Assembly: GCA_021798135.1 (NCBI GenBank)
Contig: JAJZYI010000090.1
Span: 1-11,472 of the forward strand
Reading direction: 5' to 3'
Length of the DNA: 11,472 bases
Origin: Actinomycetes bacterium
Lineage (GTDB): Bacteria; Actinomycetota; Acidimicrobiia; Acidimicrobiales; UBA8190
This document shows positions 6,616-11,472 of the stretch, one piece after another. A program made the position numbers and the translations under genes. How positions within the stretch are numbered: the first letter of the stretch is position 1; every line of letters begins with the position of its first letter. The notes beneath the pieces are model-generated. The model made no database searches and was not told the DNA's origin. It worked only from the letters and a program-made list of their open reading frames with translations.

Positions 6616-7524
6616 TCACGTGGTGGGCGCCTGCCACCGCAGGATGCGCCGCTCCAGCCACGACATGATCGAGTTGATGCTGCTCGCCACGATGGCGAGC
6701 ACGATCAGCAGCCCGTACACCGCTTCGATCTGGAACAGGCTCGCGTACTCCTGGAGCAGCTGGCCGATCCCGTTCTTGGCCCCGATCAGCTCGGACGTGA
6801 GCACGCCGAGGATCGAGTAGATGACCCCCAGGCGCAGGCCGCCGAAGATCGACGGCACGGCCACGGGCAGCATGACCTTGAAGAACAGCTGGCGGCGGTT
6901 CGCACCGAGGGACCTCGCCAGCCGCACGATGTCGACGTCGATCGCCTGCATGCCCGCCCGGGCGCTGGTGATGAGCATGAACACCACCACCGAGAACGCC
7001 AGGGCCAGCTTGGCCGTGATCGTCAGGCCGAACGCGATGACGAACACCGGCGCCAGCGCGATGCGGGGCAGCGAGTTTGCCGCGTCCAGCACGGGCGCCA
7101 CCACCCGCTCCACGGCCGGGAGGAGGCCGAGGCCGATGCCGACGACGACGCCCACCACCGAGGCCAGGACCCAGGCGATGGCCGCGGCCTCCAGCGTGGC
7201 CCCCAGGTTCACCCACAGGGTGGAGCCGACCAGCGCGTGGCGGAGGTAGACGGCGACGGCCGACGGGCTGCTCGTGACCGTCCTCGGGAACAGGTGGAGG
7301 ACGACCGTCAGCTGCCACAGCCCCACCAGCGCACCGATGAACACCAGGCGCGCCGCCAGCAGCGCCCATCCCGACAGGCGTCGGTGCCGGTTGCGGCCCC
7401 GTCCGGCGGCGCCGCCCGCCTGCGCTCGGGTTGCCGCCGCCCGCCGGCGCGCCGCACGGCCGGTCCCCAGGTCGGAGCGCCGACCCGTCGGCGCTCCCGC
7501 CCACTGCTCCTCGGCGGTGGTCAT
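6616..7524 (-). CDS. SsuC/TauC/NrtB-type ABC transporter permease
   Basis: 302 residues, the membrane subunit of a nitrate/sulfonate/taurine-family importer. About 50 N-terminal residues are basic and low-complexity (many Arg/Ala/Gly), longer than the usual cytoplasmic tail. Then come about six hydrophobic segments, the first WALLAARLVFIGALVGLW (53-70), others near 112-135, 155-185, 230-247 and 268-285. The cytoplasmic EAA-type loop that contacts the ATPase is RLARSLGANRRQLFFKVMLPVAVPSI (201-226). SPSAV and NSLPRIALAPV are family hallmarks. ATG 7524 has GGGGGGA about 7 nt upstream. The stop of the small upstream ORF overlaps this ATG (ATGA), suggesting coupling. It should pair with the ATPase at 4188-5102, from which it is separated by the GntR gene. 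No substrate-binding protein gene is adjacent. Confidence 0.92.
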   Translation of the reverse strand: MTTAEEQWAGAPTGRRSDLGTGRAARRRAAATRAQAGGAAGRGRNRHRRLSGWALLAARLVFIGALVGLWQLTVVLHLFPRTVTSSPSAVAVYLRHALVGSTLWVNLGATLEAAAIAWVLASVVGVVVGIGLGLLPAVERVVAPVLDAANSLPRIALAPVFVIAFGLTITAKLALAFSVVVFMLITSARAGMQAIDVDIVRLARSLGANRRQLFFKVMLPVAVPSIFGGLRLGVIYSILGVLTSELIGAKNGIGQLLQEYASLFQIEAVYGLLIVLAIVASSINSIMSWLERRILRWQAPTT

Positions 7525-7844
7525 GCTCGTCCCCCCTCGCCGCCGACACCGCTTGCGCCGCGAACGCCGCTTGCACCGCTAACGCCGCTTGCACCGGCGA
7601 CACTGCGATCACCGCTTGCACCGGCGACACTGCGATCACCGCTTGCACCGGCGACACTGCGATCACCGCTTGCACCGGCGACACTGCGATCACCGCTTGC
7701 ACCGGCGACACGGCCAGAACGGCGGGCACGACCTGCGCACCGACCGGCGGCTGCCGGGACGGCGTGCACCGGCCGCCGCACCGGGGCGCCCGGGGACCGG
7801 GACGGCCGCCGCTCCTGGCGCTTGGATGACGTCGGGTGCGGCAT
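7521..7844 (-). CDS. Small repeat-containing ORF upstream of permease
   Basis: 107 residues, no family recognised. Its case rests on signals: GAGGGAGGGA (7860-7851) 6 nt before ATG 7844, a position downstream of a promoter at 7987-8015, and a TGA overlapping the permease ATG by ATGA. The N-terminus is basic (MPHPTSSKRQERRPSRS) and contains an RR pair; the second half is a tandem VAGASGDRS nonapeptide encoded by the 27-bp repeat, then GASGV variants. In another reading frame the same DNA gives a hydrophobic repeat (AVSPVQAVI), so the ORF may be a frameshifted or deleted relic of a secreted protein such as the missing substrate-binding component. An in-frame GTG at 7961 would extend it to 146 residues. 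Whether it is translated is uncertain. Confidence 0.4.
   Translation of the reverse strand: MPHPTSSKRQERRPSRSPGAPVRRPVHAVPAAAGRCAGRARRSGRVAGASGDRSVAGASGDRSVAGASGDRSVAGASGDRSVAGASGVSGASGVRGASGVGGEGGRA
7549..7711. repeat. 27-bp minisatellite upstream of the permease
   Basis: Four exact tandem copies of a 27-bp unit (begins TGCGATCACCGC on the plus strand) at 7604-7711, with a fifth diverged copy before them and shorter CGCTTGCACCG-type decay products back to about 7549. The period is a multiple of three, so it keeps any reading frame open. Exact identity of the four copies suggests recent expansion and a likely variable copy number. Confidence 0.92.
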
Positions 7845-7934
7845 CGATGGTCCCTCCCTCGGCAGGTGCCCGGTCGATCGGCGTGCGCCGAAGCTCGCGG
7901 CGCCGGTCGTCAGGCCGCTGCGCCCCGTAGGGCG

Positions 7935-7957
7935 ACGCCCGAGCCGGGCTCGGGCGT
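7935..7957. other. Strong stem-loop in the permease leader
   Basis: Near-perfect palindrome with 11-nt arms around one central base, the core being CGCCCGAG/CTCGGGCG. It begins about 23 nt after the predicted minus-strand transcription start. It could stabilise the mRNA 5' end, act as an attenuator, or help terminate transcription coming from the acyl-CoA synthetase gene. No U-tract follows. Confidence 0.5.
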
Positions 7958-7986
7958 GCACGCCGGTTCGGACGGGCGCCGCCTAC

Positions 7987-8015
7987 GGTATACCATGGCT
8001 ATACACTTGTGACAA
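7987..8015 (-). promoter_or_regulatory. Candidate sigma-70-type promoter for the permease unit
   Basis: On the minus strand, TTGTCA (8015-8010; five of six to consensus), a spacer of exactly 17 nt, then TATACC (7992-7987). This is the best promoter match in the window. The transcription start would be near 7980, giving a leader of about 455 nt to the permease or 135 nt to the small ORF. Both GTATAC-like words of operator D fall in the -10 and spacer, so repression by occlusion is expected. Confidence 0.6.
7988..8004. promoter_or_regulatory. Operator site D, GntR/FCD-like
   Basis: GTATAC-CATGG-CTATAC, also an inverted repeat GTATA-N7-TATAC. Same hexamer spacing as sites A and B, and the same ten leading bases as site C. 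It sits within the permease-unit promoter. Confidence 0.65.
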
Positions 8016-8020
8016 CCGGT

Positions 8021-8035
8021 CCCGACCGCGTCGGG
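8021..8035 (-). terminator. Possible terminator hairpin after the acyl-CoA synthetase gene
   Basis: CCCGAC-CGC-GTCGGG, a 6-bp GC stem with a 3-nt loop, begins 17 nt past the acyl-CoA synthetase stop and ends 6 nt before the permease-unit -35. No U-tract follows; assignment is tentative. Confidence 0.35.
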
Positions 8036-8052
8036 GGGCCCGCCAGCCGGCC

Positions 8053-9660
8053 TCAGCGGCGGACGACGAAGCCGTGCTCCTCGCGGTCCCAGGTGTCGGC
8101 GGTGACACCCTCCTCCCGCAGCCGGTACTTCTCGACCCGCTGCGACGGCGTCTTCGGCAGCTCGTCCAGGAAGCGGACGTAGCGGGGGACGGCGAAGTGG
8201 GCCAGGTTGTCGACGCAGTGCTCCAGGAGCGCGACGACGTCCACCTCGTGGCCCGGCCGGGGCACCACGGCGATCATCACCTCCTCCTCGGACAGCTCCG
8301 AGGGCACGCCGTAGGCCGCCGCCTCGAGCACGCTGGGGAAGGAGCTGACGACCTTCTCGACCTCCCAGGAGGAGACGTTCTCCCCGCGGCGCCGGATGGC
8401 GTCCTTCATGCGGTCGAGGAAGTAGAGGTAGCCGTCCTCGTCGAACCGCCCCCGGTCCCCGGTGTGGAACCACAGGTTGCGGAACGCCCGCACCGTGGCC
8501 TCGGGCATCTTGTAGTACTCCATGATCATGATGCCGGGCTTCTTCGGCCGGACCACGATCTCGCCGGCGACGCCGGCCGGCACGAACTGGTCCTCGGCGT
8601 CCACGATCCGCACCTCGAAGCGGGGCGACTCGCGGCCCGCCGCTCCCACCCGGTACGCGTCGAGGCGGTTCTCGACGGTGTTGGCCACCTCGGTCATGCC
8701 GTAGACCTCGGCGAAGCGGACGCCGAAGCGCTCGGTGAACTCGTGGCAGATCTCCGGCGGCACCGGGGCGCCGAAGGCGACGCGCACCGGGTTGTCCGCG
8801 TCGTCGGGCCGCGGCGGCTGCTTGAAGAGCATGAGCAGCAGCGCTCCCTGGAAGTTGAAGGCGGTGACGCCCTTCTTCCTGCAGATGTCCCAGAACCGGC
8901 TCACCGAGAAGCGCTGGTCCATCACCAGGCTCCCGCCGCACTCCATGGCGGCGATCACGCTCGTGTAGCGGGCGTTGATGTGGAACAGCGGGAACGCCGT
9001 GTAGAGGACGTCGTCCTCCGTGTACCCCATGAGCGCCACGGTGTGCCGGGCGAGGTCGAGGTTGGCCTCGTGGCTCAGCACCACGCCCTTCGCCGGGCCG
9101 GTCGTGCCCGACGTGTACATGATGACGTTGGCGTCGTAGCGGTCGACCTCCGGACGCGGCGGGTCGTCGTCCAGGTAGAGGTCGGCGAGCTCGTGGAGGG
9201 CGAGCCGGGCGGGCAGCTCGACCTCCGCTCCCCGGCCCTCGCGCAGGACGACCACGTGGCCGAGCTTGGGGAGGCCGCCCGCCACCACGGCGAGCCGGTC
9301 GAGGTACTCCTCGTCGACCACGACGGTCCCCGAGTCGGACTGGTCGATCATGTACTGGAGCGACGCCCCCCGGTTGGCGGTGTTCACCGGGATCTCGACG
9401 GCACCGAGCTTGCACAGCGCGAACCACACGTCGATGCTGTGCACGCTGTTCTTCATCATGGTGCAGACGTGGGACCCGGCACCCAGGCCGATGCTGGCGA
9501 GCCCGGCCGCCATCCGGTCGCTGTACGCGTCGACCTCCCGGTAGGTGCGCCGCACGTCGGCCACGTCGAGCGCGTGCTTGTCGCCGTAGCGGCGCGCCCG
9601 CTCCCGGACCCAGTCGCCCATCGTCCGGGGGGCGTCCGGCGCCAGCTGGACGATCGTCAT
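8053..9660 (-). CDS. ATP-dependent acyl-CoA synthetase (AMP-forming, CaiC/FadD-like)
   Basis: 535 residues; activates a carboxylic acid to its CoA thioester via an acyl-adenylate. Seen in order: the P-loop-like A3 motif MYTSGTTGPAKGVVLSH (181-197); FPLFHINA (223-230); A5 YGMTE (320-324); A7/A8 WFHTGDRGRFDEDGYLYFLDR (397-417) and DAIRRRGENVSSWEVE (420-435), with a hinge near DR416-417; and the C-terminal PKTPSQRVEKYRL (502-514). In this last motif the usual Gly-Lys (GK) with the adenylation lysine reads QR, and a lysine appears four residues later; it may be a subfamily form. Layout resembles crotonobetaine/carnitine-CoA ligases; substrate unknown. ATG 9660 follows GAGGT by about 7 nt. It lies 197 bp after the enoyl-CoA hydratase on the same strand and is probably part of the same unit. 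No GTATAC site is near its start. Confidence 0.92.
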   Translation of the reverse strand: MTIVQLAPDAPRTMGDWVRERARRYGDKHALDVADVRRTYREVDAYSDRMAAGLASIGLGAGSHVCTMMKNSVHSIDVWFALCKLGAVEIPVNTANRGASLQYMIDQSDSGTVVVDEEYLDRLAVVAGGLPKLGHVVVLREGRGAEVELPARLALHELADLYLDDDPPRPEVDRYDANVIMYTSGTTGPAKGVVLSHEANLDLARHTVALMGYTEDDVLYTAFPLFHINARYTSVIAAMECGGSLVMDQRFSVSRFWDICRKKGVTAFNFQGALLLMLFKQPPRPDDADNPVRVAFGAPVPPEICHEFTERFGVRFAEVYGMTEVANTVENRLDAYRVGAAGRESPRFEVRIVDAEDQFVPAGVAGEIVVRPKKPGIMIMEYYKMPEATVRAFRNLWFHTGDRGRFDEDGYLYFLDRMKDAIRRRGENVSSWEVEKVVSSFPSVLEAAAYGVPSELSEEEVMIAVVPRPGHEVDVVALLEHCVDNLAHFAVPRYVRFLDELPKTPSQRVEKYRLREEGVTADTWDREEHGFVVRR

Positions 9661-9679
9661 CGGTGCACCTCGCGTCACC

Positions 9680-9797
9680 CTCCTCGGCCGGCCATGCCGG
9701 CCGCTCTTCTCCGCCGGCCTCCTCGGCCGGCCTTCTCCGCCGCTCTTCTCCGCCGCTCTTCTCCGCCGGCCTCCTCGGCCGGCCTTCTCCGCCGGCC
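9680..9797. repeat. Intergenic minisatellite upstream of acyl-CoA synthetase
   Basis: A 40-bp unit occurs twice identically (9702-9741 and 9754-9793), separated by a partial copy (CGCTCTTCTCCGC), and built from GGCCGGCC and TTCTCCGCCG words. On the minus strand it is purine-rich with repeated GGAGAAG and GAGGAGG, which mimic Shine-Dalgarno sites, and GGCCGGCC palindromes that can fold. It fills most of the 197-bp gap between the hydratase stop and the synthetase start; no gene is supported in that gap. Confidence 0.85.
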
Positions 9798-9857
9798 GCG
9801 ATCGGTGGCTGCGCCCTCCCGCGCGGCCGCGCCCCGCAGGCGGGGGGCCGCCACCGG

Positions 9858-10649
9858 TCAGCGCGCCAAGAAGCGCTCCACGGCGGCGCGGTGCTCGGGC
9901 GTGCCGAACAGCACCGCGGTCGCCTCGCGGGCGGCCGGGTCCCGTTGCTGCACGCCCATGGTGGCGATCTGCTTGGCCATCGCCACCGCCATCGGCGGGT
10001 GCGCGGCGATGCGCTCGGCCACGTCGAGGGCCGCGCCCACCACCTGGTCGCCGGGCACGACCCGCTGCACGAGCCCGATGCGCTCGGCCGTGGCGGCGTC
10101 GACGTCGTCGCCGGTGAGCACCAGGTGCCGGGTCCATCCCTCGCCGATGCGCAGGGGCGCCCGGAGCATGCCGAAGGCGGGCATCAGGCCGACGGCGACC
10201 TCCCGGAAGGCGAACCGGGCGCCCTCGGCGGCGACGGCCAGGTCACACGCCAGGACCAGCTCGAGACCGCCCGCGTAGGCCAGGCCGTTCACCGCCGCCA
10301 CCACGGCCAGCTCGGCCCGCTCCACCGACCGGAAGGCGTCGAAGACGAGGGCGAGCTGCCGGCGGTGGTCCTCGGGCCCGCGCAGCTCGGCGAACGAAGC
10401 GATGTCGCCCCCCGCCGAGAAGGCCGGTCCCGCGCCCGTGAGCACGCACGCCCGGACGGCGGGATCCGCGCCGAGCGCGCCCATCACGGCGATGAGCTGG
10501 CGGAAGAAGGCGGGGTCCATGGCGTTGCGCTTGTGGGCACGGTCCATGACCACGAGCGCCACGCCGGGCCGGACCACGTCGACCCTCAGGCGGCGCTCGG
10601 ACGGCGCTGGCCCGGACCCGCCGCCCTCGTCCTGCAGGTCGTCCGCCAC
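9858..10649 (-). CDS. Enoyl-CoA hydratase/isomerase (crotonase family)
   Basis: 263 residues, normal for the family. Seen: KRNAMDPAF (40-48); the first oxyanion-hole segment FSAGGDIASF (77-86); NGLAYAGGLELVLACDLAVA (121-140); and FREVAVGLMPAFG (148-160). Glu130 and Glu150 align with the two catalytic glutamates of classical hydratase (Glu144 and Glu164 in the rat enzyme), with the same 20-residue spacing, so true hydratase activity is plausible. The start is GTG at 10649, one base after the LivF stop, with GAGGTGGG inside the end of livF as SD; the frame is open to 10826 but that extension would be a shadow of livF. Tight spacing shows it is co-transcribed with the LivF gene. Probably acts on a CoA ester made by the acyl-CoA synthetase downstream. 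Confidence 0.93.
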   Translation of the reverse strand: MADDLQDEGGGSGPAPSERRLRVDVVRPGVALVVMDRAHKRNAMDPAFFRQLIAVMGALGADPAVRACVLTGAGPAFSAGGDIASFAELRGPEDHRRQLALVFDAFRSVERAELAVVAAVNGLAYAGGLELVLACDLAVAAEGARFAFREVAVGLMPAFGMLRAPLRIGEGWTRHLVLTGDDVDAATAERIGLVQRVVPGDQVVGAALDVAERIAAHPPMAVAMAKQIATMGVQQRDPAAREATAVLFGTPEHRAAVERFLAR

Positions 10650-10650
10650 G

Positions 10651-11382
10651 TCAGGCGCCCACCTCGACGGCGCCGGCCCCCAGGAACGCCTCCATGACGG
10701 CGTCGTCGGCCTCGATCTCCGCGGCCGTGCCGGACCGGACCACCTCGCCGCGCTGCAGGACGTAGACGCGGTCGGCGATGGCCAGGCTGGCGGGGACGTT
10801 CTGCTCGGCCAGCAGGACGCCGACACCCGTGTCCGCCATGGCCCGCACCTTGGTGAACACCGTCTCCACCATGAGCGGCGACAGCCCGACCGACGGCTCG
10901 TCCATCACCACGCATCGCGGGGCGCCGGCCAGCGCCCGCCCCACCGCGAGCATCTGCTGCTCGCCGCCGCTCAGCATGGCGCCGCCCACCGACCGGCGCT
11001 CGTGGAGCACCGGGAACAGCTCGTAGGCGGCGCGCAGGGCGGCGTCGCGCTCGGCCCGCCCTGTCCGCGTGTAGGCGCCGAGCAGCAGGTTCTCCTCGAC
11101 GGTCAGGCTGCCGACGATGGCCCGGCCCTCGGGGACCTGCACCAGGCCGGCGCGGGCGCGGCGGAACACCGGCCGCCGCCCGAGCTCGGTGCCGTCCAGC
11201 CGGACCGATCCCTCGGTGCCGCGCACCAGGCCGACCAGGCCGTTGAGCAGCGAACTCTTGCCCGCGCCGTTGGCCCCGAGCAGGGCGACGACCTCGCCGC
11301 GCTCCACCGTGAGCGACACGTGGCGGACCGCCACGATGCCGCCATACCGGACGGTCACCCCGGTGACCTCGAGCAGGCTCAC
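10651..11382 (-). CDS. livF: LivF-type branched-chain amino acid/amide ABC transporter ATPase
   Basis: 243 residues. Seen: Walker A GANGAGKS (36-43); Q-loop Gln82 in VQVPEGRAIVGSLTVEENL, highly typical of LivF; signature LSGGEQQ (137-143); Walker B VVMDEPSVGLSP (158-169); and LLAEQN (190-195), where LivF proteins have Glu-Gln in place of the usual H-loop histidine. The start is GTG at 11382, whose GTGA overlaps the TGA of the upstream gene, indicating a coupled operon, presumably with livG, livM, livH and a binding protein beyond the window. In actinobacteria such transporters often sit with acyl-CoA metabolism genes and may import aromatic or dicarboxylic acids rather than amino acids. The adjacent hydratase and CoA synthetase fit that reading, but the substrate is unknown. 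Confidence 0.93.
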   Translation of the reverse strand: MSLLEVTGVTVRYGGIVAVRHVSLTVERGEVVALLGANGAGKSSLLNGLVGLVRGTEGSVRLDGTELGRRPVFRRARAGLVQVPEGRAIVGSLTVEENLLLGAYTRTGRAERDAALRAAYELFPVLHERRSVGGAMLSGGEQQMLAVGRALAGAPRCVVMDEPSVGLSPLMVETVFTKVRAMADTGVGVLLAEQNVPASLAIADRVYVLQRGEVVRSGTAAEIEADDAVMEAFLGAGAVEVGA

Positions 11383-11472
11383 CCCTGCACCCCCCGCCCG
11401 CCCGGCCCGGGCGTGCCACCGGGCACCTCGCCGGCCCCGCCCGGCACCGCCGGCGCTCCCCCGGCCGTGCCC
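11379..11472 (-). CDS. C-terminal end of an upstream gene, probably livG or a livM-livG fusion (partial)
   Basis: The frame ending in TGA at 11381-11379 is open to the window edge, giving about 30 residues of Gly/Pro-rich sequence ending GPGGRGVQG. Its stop overlaps the LivF GTG start by four bases. Identity is inferred only from the usual order of liv operons; the tail is low-complexity and shows no domain. The Gly/Pro extension would be unusual for LivG, which normally ends soon after a helical segment. Confidence 0.5.
   Translation of the reverse strand, partial: GTAGGAPAVPGGAGEVPGGTPGPGGRGVQG

Noticed and set aside
7604..7711. 27-bp direct repeats as a possible CRISPR array
   Set aside because: The copies are directly adjacent with no unique spacers, and no cas genes are present; this is a minisatellite.
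9661..10137. N-terminal extension of the acyl-CoA synthetase frame upstream of 9660
   Set aside because: It runs through the minisatellite (repeating PAEKSG-type peptides) and then overlaps the hydratase gene out of frame; the family N-terminus and an SD support ATG 9660.
5932..10278. A very long plus-strand open frame (about 1448 codons) spanning the GntR, permease and synthetase region
   Set aside because: It runs antisense to, or out of frame with, several clear genes with catalytic motifs; its translation is Arg/Pro/His-rich low-complexity sequence with no domain. It is a by-product of high GC at codon position 3.
10650..10826. Longer start for the enoyl-CoA hydratase at 10826
   Set aside because: The extra 59 residues lie in a shadow frame of livF; GTG 10649 sits one base after the livF stop, with an SD.

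Overview
The window is about 11.5 kb of very GC-rich DNA (GTG starts, purine-rich Shine-Dalgarno sites, few A/T runs apart from short islands between genes). It looks like an Actinomycetota chromosome, possibly an uncultured or environmental lineage; no rRNA, tRNA or CRISPR is visible, so lineage is inference only. Gene content is catabolic and transport-related, plus one insertion-sequence remnant.

Layout from left to right. A minus-strand pair encodes an EthD-like protein (1602-2258) and a formylglycine-type sulfatase (20-1552). A 493-bp intergenic region follows, with imperfect minisatellites and an AT-rich operator. A plus-strand luciferase-like (LLM) flavin monooxygenase lies at 2752-3771. 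A minus-strand orphan IS3-type OrfA (3847-4158) sits just downstream of an SsuB/TauB-type ABC ATPase (4188-5102). After a long leader comes a divergent, plus-strand FCD-class GntR regulator (5867-6535). It converges on the minus-strand SsuC/TauC-type permease (6616-7524), which is preceded by a small repeat-filled ORF whose stop overlaps the permease start. The right third is minus-strand: LivF-type ATPase (10651-11382), enoyl-CoA hydratase (9858-10649) and an acyl-CoA synthetase (8053-9660). The last bases hold the tail of a further upstream gene.

The main finding is a candidate local regulon. A 17-bp signal, GTATAC-N5-(G/C)(C/T)ATAC, occurs three times at 2545, 5515 and 7988, with a half-degenerate fourth copy at 5852 overlapping the regulator's own start. 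GTATAC fits the GT-n-AC core known for GntR/FCD operators. The sites overlap plausible promoters for the EthD-sulfatase pair and/or the LLM gene, the ATPase, the regulator and the permease unit. This ties genes on both strands into one module. The acyl-CoA synthetase, hydratase and LivF genes show no such site.

A working model (inference) is that the regulator senses a small organic anion or a CoA/acid intermediate. It would control uptake by a taurine/sulfonate-family ABC transporter and attack by a sulfatase and a flavin monooxygenase, with beta-oxidation-type steps encoded alongside. No substrate-binding protein gene for the transporter is present, and the leaders of both transporter units contain orphan start signals and small ORFs that could be remnants or unrecognised small genes. 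Three unrelated minisatellites each lie immediately 5' of a minus-strand gene.
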